This document shows, one piece after another, positions 1 to 12,194 of a stretch of DNA of 64,000 nt. The number at the start of each line of letters is the position of its first letter. The first letter of the stretch is position 1. Source of the DNA: Aselliscus stoliczkanus. Its lineage: Eukaryota > Chordata > Mammalia > Chiroptera > Hipposideridae. Both the position numbers and the translations under genes were made by a program. The notes under the pieces are model-generated. The model did not search any database. It worked only from the letters and a program-made list of their open reading frames with translations, and was not told the origin of the DNA. The DNA lies in NCBI GenBank assembly GCA_033961575.1, contig CM066733.1:133784421-133848420 (forward strand), in the 5' to 3' direction.

Positions 1-2220
1 TAAATAAATGGAGTATCCCCAAAATTAGAAAGCGTTTGTGCCTAAAGTTTAGGCAATTACAGCCATGGAAAGGAAGTGGCAACAGCTGGTATGGGGTTGC
101 CAAGTCAAATCCACTCTGGGTGGGAGAAGCAGAATGAGCAACCCGAATTGCAGTTTCCTGAAAAAAATGAAAGGAGCTGGGAGTTCTTGGCCAGGGAAGA
201 ACAGCTGGGCCTTTCTTCTGATTCCTCTTTCTGCACCAGTGGAACTTGGCAAAGTTGGAGAAAAGAGGGATATTTCTTGTATTCTCCAGCCCCATCCTCT
301 TACCTAATTTCAATACTTCAGAGCTAAAGAAGGAAATACCAGGTGGGCTACTGTGAACACCCTGAGCCTCACTGAGAAGGTGGGGATCACCTTTACCCTT
401 CCACATGCTGCTAAAATGAAGCTGAGCAGGCTCGGGAAGAACACCTCCACACAGGTGTCACAAAACTGGCCCATCTTTAAAGGTCAGAAACTAAGTACAC
501 ATGTGCTTACATAAAAGCTCAAGCTTAAAATCTCAACTCAATAATCTGACAAAACCTAAGAACATCCTATTTTTACAGAACATATGGAATTTATGGACAG
601 GCTTAGAGGGAAATATACCTAATGACAAATTAAAGAATATGGGGCTTCCCTGCTCTGACAGTTATTAGTTGCGTGTGCCCCAAAGTCATTTGATCTCTCT
701 GGGTTTATCTCTCATCTGCAAAGAAAACATCTTCTATCTGTCCAATCTATATAGTAAGTATCTAACTTGTCTCTCTCATGGGGTTGTTTCTAAAAGCCAA
801 ATCAAACAAGTTTATGTAAGTACTTTAAGCATTTTAAAGTCACATACAAGGTAAGTATTAAGATTACCAAAGCAAACAACCCCAACTCGATTCCTATATT
901 TCCAGATCGACAGACAATTTGTACCCATGTTGTCTTATGATCAGAGGTAAGAACACACACTTCTCTTTATATAAACAACTGTCAAAACAACCTGTACCAA
1001 ATTTGGTGACATTACACCAAAGCTGGAAAGTAATCCTAAAGGAAATTCTAGACTCGCTTCTCAATTTTGTTTCATGTTTAAATAAATGTATTTCTATCTT
1101 GGTGGGAGAATTCTATTGTAAGTAGATACATCTTTCAACTGATCTGGGAAGCTGATGAAGGACATTTTCTATACACAGCATTTGAAACAGCTCCTTTACA
1201 AGAACTTCTCCTTACAATGTGTTGCTGTTAGATAATTAACTTCCTCTTTGACACCAGCTGTTTCTTTCAGCAACACCTAATTGGGCTACATGATCCAAGT
1301 GCAAAAAAACTGTGTTGCTGAAAAGTTACAGATACAATGCATTGCTGTACAGTGAATTACATTTTACACATAAATTTTAGCAATAATTGCAAGGATGCAT
1401 TCTCCAAAAGGAATCAAATAGGATGATGGGTTGGAGTGCCACAAGGATCAAGTGCCACAGAGAGAATTATTTATTTAATATTAACAAAAGGGAACAGAAG
1501 TTAGCAAATCTTGCCCTAGTTGGGTGGGATCAGGAGGATTTCAGCCTCATATCTTCTGTCTGCAGAGATATTCTTTCCTGCCCTTTAAGGTATTCAAACT
1601 CACAGGCCTGTGTGATGAAAGGCTACAAATAAAGAAAACACCAGGTGCCAACCTGGTGATAGGAAGACATCTTCCACTCACAGTGTCTCACCAATTTCCC
1701 TCTCCCTTTGACAAAATGGTAGTAAGATGCTAGAAACAATGGGCTGGGGGTGACGGTGGTGGGTAAAGGAGGAATTAGAAAGGAAAGCAAGGGCATGCTT
1801 TTAGCCAGTATACTGATCATTTCTTAGAAGATGTAGTATTGCTAATTGAAAACTGGATTTTCCAGTCTCAAGCCCTTTCCAAAACCTCAGCGGTTGATTC
1901 TACAACTAGGAAATCAACTCCTTTAACCAAACCATACATCTAATGTGTCAGTTCAAGATGGTGAGAGAAAATCTTGATAAAGCGATGCTCACATGTGTGG
2001 CTTATCAGCGCCTCCCCCAAATTACCTCTTTCTTCCCCCAGTTTGATATGGAATAATTAGAGTTCAGACAAAAGATGCTTTTTTTTTTTTTAAGAAAAAT
2101 GAAAGAACCAGGCTGTTTCTCCTCGCAACAGAAAGAAAAATCTTTCCACGAAATTATAAATTAGATGTCATTTTAAAGAATGCAGTAAAATTGTTAAACT
2201 GAAAGAACTAAAAACCTTTG
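1..2220. other. Unannotated intronic DNA
   Basis: AT-rich sequence with short chance reading frames only. I recognised no exon, RNA gene or repeat family. A pair of similar GTTGCTG/CAGCAAC segments near 1220-1350 hints at an old decayed element, but I cannot name it. Confidence 0.4.
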
Positions 2221-2221
2221 T

Positions 2222-2578
2222 CAGAGAGATTATTTCTTAAATTATATAAATGTCTAACCACTATAGTACACCTAAAATTTATATAAAATAATACTGAATG
2301 TCAGCTGTACTTGAAAAATTAAAAAGGGGAGAAAAGGTGAACCGGGATAAGAGGTTCAAATGTCCAGGTATAAAACATGTAAGTCTTGGGGATGTAATGT
2401 ACAGCATAGGGAATATAGTCAATAATATTGTGATAGTGTGGTACAGTGTCAGATGGTTGCAGGGCTTGTCATGGTGATTACTTCTTTAGGTATATAAATG
2501 TTGAATAACTATGGTGCATAGCTGAAGCTAATATAATATTGTATGTTAGCTATATTTTAATAAAAAAATACTTGTGGG
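2222..2578 (+). mobile_element. L1-type LINE 3' end with two tandem tail modules
   Basis: Two related segments follow each other. The first (2222-2325) carries a block on the model 'TATAAATGTCTAACCACTAT...GTACACCT' and ends AAAAATTAAAAAGG. The second (about 2335-2578) repeats the block and ends in AATATAATATTGTATGTTAG and a TTTTAATAAAAAAATA polyadenylation-like tail. This matches the general form of L1 3' UTRs in bats and other laurasiatherians. The same two-module arrangement occurs at 14166-14462. Confidence 0.6.
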
Positions 2579-2627
2579 AAAATACAAATTTTAATTTTAT
2601 ACACAATTCAATTTAAAACTAAACTCA

Positions 2628-2783
2628 GGGCCGGCCGAGTGGCTCAGTTGGTTAAGAGCTCGCTCAAGAGTGCGAGCTGAGCTCTGAGCAATAGCTGTTC
2701 GAGGCCAGCCCGAGCTGAGTTGCCATTGAGCTGCCAACAGGTGGCAGGATTGCTCAGCTAAATAAAAAAAAACAAACAAAAAA
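2628..2783 (+). mobile_element. tRNA-derived SINE, GCTCGCTC subfamily
   Basis: Starts GGGCCGGCCGAGTGGCTCAG, with an A-box-like TGGCTCAGTTGGTTAAGAG followed by a self-complementary GCTCGCTC...GAGTGCGAGC segment, and ends in an A-rich tail. A perfect 13-bp target-site duplication, AAAACTAAACTCA, flanks it at 2615-2627 and 2784-2796. This shows a clean target-primed insertion. A second member is at 39124-39313. Confidence 0.85.
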
Positions 2784-2796
2784 AAAACTAAACTCA

Positions 2797-3204
2797 TCTT
2801 AGTTATTTACCTTGGTAAGGGAGATAAAACTTTAAGAAAAGGAAGCAATGGTGTAAAAGCAAAAACAAAAAGGTTTACTGGATTTAAGAACACTCTGAAA
2901 TCTGAGTGGATTCATTAAATATGGGTAAAAATTCAATTTAAAGCCAAGGTACTAATAACAAAAATTACCTTGATATCTAGTATACTGGCGAATTTACTAG
3001 AAACTGGTACCATCATCCAAATTTACAACATCGACATCATTGCTCTTTTCAAAATTATAACCATGTGTTTGAAGTGGATATGAATGAGTACCAGAAAAAC
3101 AGACTTAATATCCAATTTCACACACGTAAACTCTAAAGGAAATTGGGTCCCTCTGTACCCGCAGATATAAAATTATGAATCTAGGTACCATAGAACTGTT
3201 TGAA
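2797..3204. other. Unannotated intronic DNA
   Basis: AT-rich; no repeat family, exon or RNA gene recognised. Confidence 0.35.
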
Positions 3205-3515
3205 CAATGGTAGTTCTCAGGGTGCATCCGTGTTGTCGCATGTGTCACAATTTCCTTCCTTTTTAAGGCTGAATAATATTCTATTGTATGTATATATTAT
3301 ATACCACATTTTGTTTATCCATTCAACCACGGATGGCCATTCAGGTTGCTTTTGGCTATTGTGAAATATGCTGCTATGAACACTGGTGTACAAATACCTC
3401 TTTGAGATCCTGCTTTCAACTCTTTTGGGTATATATGCAGAAGTGCAATTGCTGGATGATATGGTAATTTTATTTTTAATGTTTCTGAGAAACCACCATA
3501 CTGCTAAAAATCGCT
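3205..3515 (-). mobile_element. L1 3' UTR fragment, antisense
   Basis: Plus-strand text contains GAATAATATTCTATTGTATG, TTGTTTATCCATTCA, TTGGCTATTGTGAA and TTTTGGGTATATATGCAG, in the order seen in the reverse complement of mammalian L1 3' regions. It is truncated, without a coding part. Confidence 0.8.
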
Positions 3516-4084
3516 GATTTTTAAAGAGCTAATTTAGTGATAGTGTTACAAATTTTGGTTTGTGTGCCTAAGATTTCAAGCTATTCGGATTCCAATCTAG
3601 AAAATACTAGATGCAATGAGACAGAGTAAGAGTTTCAGCCATCGTATATGTATGTACCATATTCAGTGAGATAGTGAAGGATTAAGCATGTAGAGAGCTT
3701 TCTGTATAGAACAGTCTAGTAAGGAAAATCCCATCTGTAAAGTACCTTTTCAAGCAATGATTAAAGGGAAAAATACAACGAAATTTCCTGACTAAGGAAT
3801 AATCTCACATAATCATTACGTTTCAACATAAGCTGTGTCAGCACAAACTGATATGCACATCAATCTCTGGTGAAACACTGATTCTGCAATGGATAAAATA
3901 AAGCCTATTTTAGTGCAGAAAGAAAGATTCAAACGCATATGAGGCTTTCTCAGCACAGCTAGAACATTAGGGAAAAGAAATTTAAAAATATTTTGGGATT
4001 CAAATGCCCAAAATATGTACATTATCCTGATGGATACAGAAAATAACAGACTATCGCAACGTTTTGGGTTTTTTTGTCTTTAAA

Positions 4085-4740
4085 AAAAAGGTTAATTATG
4101 AACTATTCCAAGTATAAAAAAAGTATAAAAATGATCACACACCCATGTCCGTACCACCTAGACTTAGAAATATAATATTACCGATATAGTTGAGGACTTT
4201 GTCTTTCCCTCCCAATTAATTTGTTGTTTATAACTGCCATGCACACTTCTATCCTCTTATAACACAAATGTGTATAAAAGCATTCTTGCATATGATTACA
4301 ATTTATACAAATAATATTATGCTGCACACATGCTTCTGTAATTTGTTTTCTGCCTCAACAGTTTTTGAGATATACAGATAGTGGTACCTAAAGCTGTAGT
4401 TAACTTATTTTAAGTGTTCTATAATATTCCATTAAATGACTATACCAGAAGGTATTTAATTCATTCTCCTGTTGATAGATATTTACCAATTCCTTCGGGA
4501 AGGAATATTACAAACCACCTTAGCATAAATATTCTTGATTCTATATCTCCTTAGACATGCCAGAGACTCCTTTTACAGTACACACCCAGGAACAGAATTG
4601 CTAAGTCTTGGTGGTATGCTCATCTGATATTAGATATCGCCAAATTTTGATCTTTAAAAGGTAGTACCAATATATTCTCCCACCAGCAAAGCGTAACTTT
4701 CCCATTCTCCTTAGTCTTGCCTTTAGTATTACAAGAGTTT
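4085..4740 (-). mobile_element. Old L1 (L1M-like) 3' UTR fragment, antisense
   Basis: Diverged sequence with ordered landmarks of an old L1 3' UTR read in reverse: GTATAAAAATGATCACACACC, CTGTTGATAGATATTTACC, GGAACAGAATTGCTAAGTC and CTCCCACCAGCAAAG. Family assignment is from pattern only; the exact subfamily is uncertain. Confidence 0.55.
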
Positions 4741-5330
4741 AACTGTCGAAAACCTGATGGTGTGTAGTGGTCTTTCCTTGTTTTATTTTACTTTGTTTCT
4801 ATAAGCAGCATTGTTTACAGTGAATGGGGAGTAGCCGAGAAGAAAGAGAGGAAGCAAAACAAGAATTAGAGTGGAGAGCTCTTGTTATAAAGGAATTTCT
4901 GATGATAGAAGAAATGGTTTATTATAATAACTTCTTCACTCTACACAATAGCCACTCATGTTTCCTAAGTCCCTTTTGATGTCAAATTCATTTCGTGTAT
5001 CTGCCCCACAGCTCATTGGTCAACAGACTTTTTCTCCCATTTACTGAGAGAACCTGTGAAGTTCTGATCATTTCTATTATGCATAAAATAAATCAGAAAA
5101 CAATTGTTACAGCAATTTCCTATTTTTAAGCAAATGTAAAATATTAGCATAGAGTCTCATTAATTAGCATAGAGGCACACAAGAAGTTCTTATGAGAAGG
5201 AAGTTGTGAAAACTGTGTTATTACGATGCTAAGGAAAAAAAGGAATACTATCTCTCAACTTCCCCTTTCTTAAGAGTACACTGATGGCCTTTCTGAAAAA
5301 AAGAATTAAGCATTTCATTCTTTTTTTTCT
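4741..5330. other. Unannotated intronic DNA
   Basis: No repeat family or coding signal recognised. Confidence 0.35.
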
Positions 5331-5334
5331 TTTT

Positions 5335-5758
5335 TTCCAGCTTAAAACAGCAGAAATTTATTCTCTCACAGTTCTGGAGGTCAGATGTTCAAAATCAAGG
5401 TGTTGGAAGGGTTGGTTCCTTCTGAAGGCTCTGAGAAAGAATCTATCCTGTACCTCTCTCCCAACTCCTGGTGGCTGCCAGCAACCCTTAATGCTTCTTG
5501 ATTTGTGGCTACATAATTCCGACATCTGCCTTCATCTTCACATGACCTGTTCTGTGGCTCAGATCTCCCTCTCTTTTCTAAGGACACCAGTCATTGGATT
5601 AAGGGTCCACGCTAATCCACAATGATCTCATCTTGGGATCTTTAATTTAATTACATCTGCAAAGACCCGTTTTCCAAATAAGGTCATATTCTCTGGTATG
5701 GGGGATTAGGACTTGGGCTATCAATTTGAGGGGACACTATTCAACACACTACACTATC
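5335..5758 (-). mobile_element. MaLR LTR (MLT1-like), antisense
   Basis: Plus-strand text reads CAGAAATTTATTCTCTCAC, TTCTGGAGGTCAGATGTTC, GGACACCAGTCATTGGATTA, ACATCTGCAAAGACCC and CCAAATAAGGTCATATTCT. This is the reverse complement of an ERVL-MaLR LTR of MLT1 type. It is a solo, mutated copy; the 113-codon frame through it is incidental. Confidence 0.75.
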
Positions 5759-6407
5759 ATATATGGCTAATATCAAAGGTTAGTGAGTTAATATACTAAA
5801 GACCTTAATATACTGCCTGTGGACAGTAAGAGCTTGATACATGATCACTATGATTACAAACATGTAAGTCTTCTTTACTTACATAAGCATTTCATTCTTA
5901 CTATAAGATAGTACTTATGACTTAAAACAGATACAAATCTTATTGTAAGTACATGATTTGAATATATTCTAAATATCTTTCCATATGAAAACTCAGACCT
6001 AGATTTTAAGTACTTTTACAGCTCCTGTCAATTATTTCTCGGGGGCTTAAACTTAAAACTTTTTTCCTATGATTTCTTCCTGAAAATTTGCTGCCAAAGA
6101 GAAACTGATCTCTTCAACAAAGGGCAATAGATGAAAATAAATTTGGTGCAGCTGTATTTTCTAGATGTCCAAAGAATCCATCTAAGTGAAGCTAGATAGA
6201 TGAAAAAAATAGCATTGTCATTCAGTCTTTGCCCGTTAAAAACTAGGAGGTGCTTCATTTTTATTTTATTTGGCGAATGCACGCATAATGTATTATTTAT
6301 AAGTATCTCTTGTTCTGCCTTATTTTTCAGCCGTTTTTCTTTCTGTTGGTAGATAGCAGGGATAACAATTACACCTATAACTAACTGCAACAGAAATAAA
6401 TAAAATT

Positions 6408-6408
<1 letters not shown>
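5759..6408. other. Unannotated intronic DNA
   Basis: AT-rich. A 107-codon minus-strand frame at 6067-6390 has no recognisable protein character and no splice context, so I treat it as chance. Confidence 0.35.

Positions 6409-6409
<1 letters not shown>

Positions 6410-6444
<35 letters not shown>
6410..6444. repeat. (CA)n microsatellite
   Basis: About 17 uninterrupted CA units following an AAATTAAA run; probably length-polymorphic. Confidence 0.97.
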
Positions 6445-6446
<2 letters not shown>

Positions 6447-6741
6447 GACTTTTCTCCATAGCAGAAAATCAGAGAAATTTCTAGAGCTCAGAGGAAATTG
6501 TTAGACTGAAAAATGTACTTTCTACCCTAAAAACCTTTGTCTTCTGCAACCAGACACCTATTTGGGCTAGAAACAAGCTGAATAAGAAATAGCAAAAGCT
6601 TAAGTTAATGGGAGATGGAAGAGAAAAGAAAGGATGGATGTTGCATGAAACAACTCAGGAGCAATAGTTAGATGGGGTTTTCAAAATAAACATGCTTAGA
6701 AGGAATGTCTGCTATCCTTCTAACTAGAGGTATTAGCAATA

Positions 6742-6975
6742 AAGTTGAGTGGTTTAAGAGGATGGGCTTTGAAATCAGACACACCTGGACCCAGATTTTA
6801 CTAGCTATATCCCCTGGGGCATATGGTAAAATTTGAGCTTCAGTTTGCAAGTCTATAAAATGATGACAGAATATATAATTCATGGGGATGTTTTAAGAAT
6901 TAAATGTGAAAATGTATGCAGGTAAAGCACTTAGTACCTAGCACATGGTAAGTGCCCAATAACAAGCAACTATTA
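6742..6975 (+). mobile_element. MIR SINE, near full length
   Basis: Landmarks in order: GTGGTTTAAGAGGATGGGCT, AAATCAGACACACCTGGACC, a TTACTAGCTATAT block, TATAAAATGATGACAG, and the tail AGCACTTAGTACCTAGCACA with GTGCCCAATAA. This is an ancient mammal-wide element. Confidence 0.85.
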
Positions 6976-7128
6976 CGTACAAAGTAAATGAGTATATTTT
7001 CAAAAGACTAGCCTTTTTTAAAGGACTATTTTATTCAAATACCAATCACACTTCTATACCAAGTCTGGCAGAAAGCAATAAATAAATCAATTTAGTTGTC
7101 TCATACAAATTTCTGATAAGATTAGCTT

Positions 7129-7151
7129 TATCTCTCTCTCTCTCTCTCTCA
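7129..7151. repeat. (TC)n microsatellite
   Basis: About 11 CT units directly before AGATGTAACG. Confidence 0.95.
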
Positions 7152-8520
7152 GATGTAACGTTAATTTATTAAAAAAACCCAAAAACTTCCCTAGGAAAGA
7201 ATGGCCATAAAATTAAATTGCCAGATATCAGTAGGGCAAAAACAAAAACAGAATGAAAAATGTCAAACATAACATTGCCTGTTTAAAATAAACAATACAA
7301 TAAAAATAAAATAATAGAATAAAAAGAATAAATAAAATCTCACTCCTTCCTCATCAACTGCTAATATACATTGTAAACAGCAGCAAATCAAAATGTTTCA
7401 GAATATATCATCACAAAACTTTATGATTCATTAATTAAAGGGGTAAAATCTGGGATAAAATTAAGTTAGGGGTTCTTAGAAGAATTGCTCCAGGTAAAAA
7501 CAATTTAGACAGAGTACAGGCAGATCTCATAGGATTATTTCAGAATATTCTGGAAAGGGGTAGCCTATCAATGCCCAGCACAATGCCTGGCATGTAATAA
7601 ATGTATTTGCTAAATGAAACTTCAGATTTTTCAGAGAAAGCCATACAAGCTTTAGATACGTAGATAAAAGCAAAGTACTTTTTTTTTTTTGGCACGGATT
7701 TGGGGTTAGAGATCTTCAAGTAATAATTACTAAGCCATTAGGAATATGGCTCCAGGTTTTAGGGCTCCACGTCCCAAGTCTGGCTTTGATCTGGGAACTG
7801 GAAGATAGAGATGAAACAAAGCACATAAAGCTGGCTGGAAGTTTGTCAAAGGAAATGAATAATATCAAGCTCAGTATGAATTTCACTGAACTGTTGGAGG
7901 CTTTCTTTTCAAAGCAGCACACAATGTAGTCACTTGCCTTGCAAAAGCATTCTAGGCAATCTTTCTGGGGGGAGGAAATGCCCTCATATCATTAAGTTCC
8001 GATAACAGAGAGAATGACATGGGACATGCTGAATTTTGTAGACAAATACAGTAAGTTTTTATTCATCCTTTTCCATCTTAATTGAAATCGTATCCCCATG
8101 AAAAAAGATGGAGATTTTCTGGTGACACTCCGAGTATTTCTACCTGGAGTACTTTCAGTACAAAGCATAGTATTTCTAGTTGGAGACAGGTGTGTTCAAC
8201 GAAACCTCCCATGGTGACAGGCACGAGGCTTCACTGGACCTTATGCAATCTCTTCTTTCTCTGGTGTGTGTACTGATTTCCCAGTAACACAGCCTCCTCA
8301 GATATAACTCTAACGGGAGCTCAGGACTCAATACTAAATTTTTTCCTATCTATGCATCATAAAATTTCTCCACTGAAGTCTAGATAAACTTCACAACTTA
8401 ACTAGTAATCGCTGCATAATTAACAGGCTGATAAAAACATCCTTTCATGAACATAAACTACTTAAAATTTTTGGATGACAGGGGTGCCCAAAGTAAATGT
8501 TTAGTAAACAACTGAGGTAC
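7152..8520. other. Mostly unannotated intron, with a probable L2 tail at 7566-7620
   Basis: At 7566-7620 the text CCCAGCACAATGCCTGGCAT followed by AATAAATG and a GAATGA-like end resembles an L2 or MIR 3' tail. Otherwise nothing is recognised before the exon donor at 8520. Confidence 0.45.
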
Positions 8521-8660
8521 CTTCAGTGACTGCAGAGAGTCTGAGTTAGTATCACAATAGAGGATGATGTTGTTGGCCATGCTAAAACTTTCTCTCACTC
8601 CAAGGTGGTAAAACAAGGATGGCTGCCGGAATGCATCACTCATCTCCACCACGGCAATAT
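8521..8660 (-). CDS. MAP3K5: MAP3K5 (ASK1) coding exon 2, single exon of a split gene
   Basis: Read on the minus strand, this 140-bp exon encodes 46 full codons, from IAVVEMSDAF through FYHLGVRESF and ANNIILYCDT to SDSLQSLK. I recognise this as ASK1, the redox- and stress-activated MAP3K upstream of the JNK and p38 kinases. The segment lies in the N-terminal region that binds thioredoxin. The acceptor is a pyrimidine-rich tract ending TTGCAG at 8661-8666, and the donor is AAG|GTACC with GT at 8520-8519. The exon enters with two bases of a split Asp codon (phase 1) and leaves on a codon boundary. With human numbering recalled from the literature, it covers about residues 150-196, and its only cysteine would be Cys185. 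The SMANNIILYC segment fits MAP3K5 better than the paralogues MAP3K6 or MAP3K15, which as I recall have DMANNVILYH here. No frameshift or stop is seen, so it looks functional. Confidence 0.95.
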
Positions 8661-8663
8661 CTG

Positions 8664-9330
8664 CAACAGAAAACAAAGTCCCCCAGAAGGTCAGACCTAA
8701 ATCATGCCCAGAAAGCACATTTTGGTTTCAATAACTTAGTATTCAAAAAGGAAATGAAGAAATAACAGGGATTTTCCCTCTGCACTTACCACTGAATTTT
8801 GAATTTGCAGTTCTACCCGGAAGTGGTTTTATAAAAAGCAGCCAAACTGCATTTTTTTAAACAAAAGAGGATCATATAATTACTGGAAACTAAACAGAGT
8901 CTGCAATGGTGACAAATGGGGCTAATCCTCTCTTAAATTTCAACATGAAAACAAATTACGGTTGTAGAAGCAGATCCATGGGAAGCAGCAATAAGTAATA
9001 ACTGTAAAATCAGATTTCAAAAACCAAATAGATAAGATTGTGAATTAATCCAGAGCTGTATTTTATAATTAATTACTATCTAGCAAGTCCCTAGCAAGTA
9101 TAATCAAGAAAAAGAGAAAGGAAAGGTATAGAAAATTATGACCAAGGAGAATATAACCACAGATATAAATTTTCCAGAGAGATGTCTAACAACAAGGTAG
9201 TATAAGCCTGATATCCAAAACTGACAATTATGTCATAATAATGAAGTTCAGATTAGTCTCAAACTCACGTATACAGAAACAAAAATATGAAAAAAAAAAT
9301 GAGCAAAATGCACCAAATGTTATATAAGAA
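8664..9330. other. Unannotated intronic DNA upstream of the exon
   Basis: Apart from the pyrimidine-rich acceptor tract next to the exon, no repeat, exon or RNA gene is recognised. Confidence 0.4.
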
Positions 9331-9334
9331 CGCC

Positions 9335-11170
9335 AGATTACTGGTTTAAAATTTATTTTGGGAATGCAAGGACAGCTCAATGGGAAAAAACAAAAATCAT
9401 TAGCATATCCACAGATGCCCCAAGAGCTTTGATTAAAATTCAGAATTCATTTCTTTTAAAAATACTTGAAAGTTAAAAATATAAGGGTGCTTATTTGACA
9501 TGAAGAATTATATATATTTCATAATAATTGCCGAATTTGTCTTAGAGGCATTCCCATGAAAATCAGGAATAAAAAGAGACTGTCAACTATTCCCACTGCT
9601 AGCTGGCTTCCTGAAAATCTTCACTTATGCAGTAAGATTTCACAAACTAAGGAGGTATAATTCTATAAAATAAAACACACAATTGTCATTACTTGTGGAT
9701 ATTATGGCTGTCAAGCAAAAAACCCCAACAGAATCAACTGAATAACTATTATAAGTAAAAATATAATTTAATGAGGTATCAAGATGCAAATTTGTAATGA
9801 AAACCAAGAGCTTCCTTTATAATCTGAATAAGCAATTAGAAAATATAATAATAAAACATATCCCACTCACAATTAAAATGAAAATGTTAATATACTTCAT
9901 AACAAATTTAATAGATGATGCTAATTTGTTAAAAATATGTGCGGGCCAGCCGAGTGGCACATTGGTTAAGAGCTGGTTTGGGGATGCCAGCGGCCCCGGT
10001 TCGGATCCCACATATGAGGGCCAGTGACACTGCCCTCTACAGCTGACAACAGCTCCACCTGGAGCTGAGCTGCAAACCTTGGCAACGGTGTAGGCTGCAG
10101 CCCCTGCTGCAGTGGGCTGCCATAGGCTACAGTGAGTGGCTGGCAGCCAGCGTGAGCTGCCAAAAGCCGCTGTGAGCGACCATCCAGAGGCTGGTGACTG
10201 ATTTGCCTCATCCGGGAAGAGCGCAATGACAATACCAACATGGGCCAGTGAAGCAACGTCCTCCGCAACTAGACTGAAGAACAAAAAGACAGCAACTTGT
10301 CTGTTCCCCTCCCCCGATTCCTCAATAAAATCTTTAAAAAAAAATATGTGCAATATGTAACAGGTGAAAGGTTAATATCTTTATACTCATCTCTTATTGA
10401 TCAACTTAGAACAAACAGCCAAACAGGCAACCATAAAAACATACAATAGAAAATTAGGCTATGGACATAGGCAGGCAAATTTACAAAAGTATAACTAAAA
10501 TGGTAAATAAACATAGGAAAAAATATTCTATATCTCAGTACTAATAAATGCACATTAAGCAAACTATAAAGTGCCACTTTTTTAAAGAAATGGCCAAAGA
10601 TATTTCAAAATGCCCAATGAAGATGCAGAGAAATGACACTTACATGACAAGGGGAAGTATAAACTTTCTAGGAGGCTTATAGCTAAGATTGTATACACTT
10701 TTTGACCCAGTAACTCCATTCCTAAGAATTTATCCTGAGGAAATTCCTATAAATGTGACAGACTGACTTGTAAGTATGTCCACTGAAATACATTTTTTAC
10801 AATAAAAATGGAAAATACCTAAGTAGCCATCAATAGGAAAATGTTTAGGTAGATGATAGATCCAAATAATGATATATTATGTAACCATTGAAAACTATAT
10901 TATAGAAGAATATTTAGGAGTGATGGTAAATTCAAGCTATACGTATTGTTAAAAGTATTGTTAACAATATTAAAATATATACATTATAGTATATAGCATA
11001 TACATTAAAATATAATAAGTATATTACTATATATTTTCTATGTGTATACAAGGACATGAATAAAAAATGTCTGGAAAGTTATACACCAAATCTAAACTGT
11101 GATAATAGCTGTGTAATGGGATTATGAATTATTTTTTTCTTTATGCTATCTACATTTTTTTACAATATCT
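9335..11170 (+). mobile_element. Old L1: ORF2 3' part and 3' UTR, split by a SINE
   Basis: The left part (9335-9942) contains decayed ORF2 text such as TTGGGAATGCAAGGACAGCT and CCCACTCACAATTAAAATG. The right part (10341-11170) continues with GACCCAGTAACTCCATTCCT, TCCTGAGGAAATTCCTATAA and AAGTAGCCATCAATAGGAAA, typical of an L1M 3' UTR. Many stops; no functional protein. The long SINE at 9943-10340 interrupts it. Confidence 0.8.
9943..10340 (+). mobile_element. Long-form tRNA-derived SINE, full length
   Basis: Begins GGGCCAGCCGAGTGGCACAT, with A-box-like TGGTTAAGAG and B-box-like GGTTCGGATCCC. A GC-rich body follows, made of GAGCTGCC/GGCTGCAG-type motifs, then AGCAACGTCCTCCGCAACTA and a terminal AATAAAATCTTTAAAA. 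An 11-bp target duplication AAAATATGTGC flanks it (9932-9942, 10341-10351), which defines its ends. It shares the CAACTAGACTGAA module with VES-like SINEs. On its antisense strand a frame of 178 codons (9817-10353) crosses the element. Confidence 0.9.
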
Positions 11171-12190
11171 ATTATGAACATTAATTACTTTCATAATTTA
11201 GTAACCCATCAAAATACAAAAAGAGCAATGCTGAAAACCAGCATGACTGAATGTAAAACCAAAGGGCAGCACATAAAAATAATACAGACTCTTGAGAAGC
11301 TGCTTGGTGCAGAGTCGGCCTTATCTAATGAACGTGAAAATACAATTCACATTCTGTGAAGAATAAATAAGTCAAATGAAATGGAGGCTAAAAACAGAAG
11401 GTTTAGGGAGGTTATAAAAAAGAAAGGTCAAAGGAGTTTCAAAAGATTGTTTTCAAGGCTAAAGATGACTGACGGGCTCTTTAATACAAATGAAGTTTTC
11501 TTTTGGGTCCTCAACATTTCTACATCAAAAATCAACACATAAAAAAAAATGAGTCATTGCATCCCTCCCAAAGCCCATCTGCCACCTGCACCCACACTGC
11601 TTCCTCCTCCCACTGATACCAGCCACTCAAAGTCAGTCACAGCACTGTAAAATCAAGAGACAGCGTAAAATGGGGCTGAAAGAAACCAAATAAAAAAGTG
11701 GCTGATGAAAAATCAACTAGAGGCATGCAAAGAAAAATATTAGCTAAGTTAAAGTAGTGACAAGGGAGAGAATGGAGTGGCTATTTGCAGAGAACTGACT
11801 CGTGGAATTTGATGTTAAAATAAAATAAAAACACTGCAGAAGGCTTTTAGATTAATTAAGAGAGAAACTAGACATTTAAAATAATTAATACAAGCAAAAT
11901 AAGATACAGTCATTACATCTGAACAGTAAGCAGGGACAGATCCATTTTTGCAGTCAAATGCTCTACCCGAGTTATACCCCCGAAGATCCATTTTTGAATG
12001 CTGTTTAGATCTGAACATCTAAGCAGAACAAATCCATTTTTTGAGTGCTATATAGACATTAAAGTGCTTACTTACATAATTTTAAAATACCACAATACTT
12101 TATAACTCAGAAAAGGATTGACTTTTCTCTACTTCAGATTCAGATGACTGATTTGTTCTAATTTATTTGTATCCTTTTCTAAATTTATTT
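11171..12190. other. Unannotated intronic DNA
   Basis: No repeat family or exon recognised in about 1 kb. Confidence 0.35.
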
Positions 12191-12194
12191 TTTA

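Larger units (their letters stand above)
1..8520 (-). other. MAP3K5: 5' part of MAP3K5 intron 2 (inferred)
   Basis: This stretch lies downstream of the exon on the minus strand and begins with the donor GTACC. The next ASK1 exon should start with a Glu-Ile-Ile-Cys-Gln segment. I looked for its reverse complement and did not find it, so intron 2 appears to run off the left edge. Confidence 0.7.

Noticed and set aside
1..8520. MAP3K5 exon 3
   Set aside because: Looked for the reverse complement of the segment following residue 196 in intron 2 and found no match, so not annotated.
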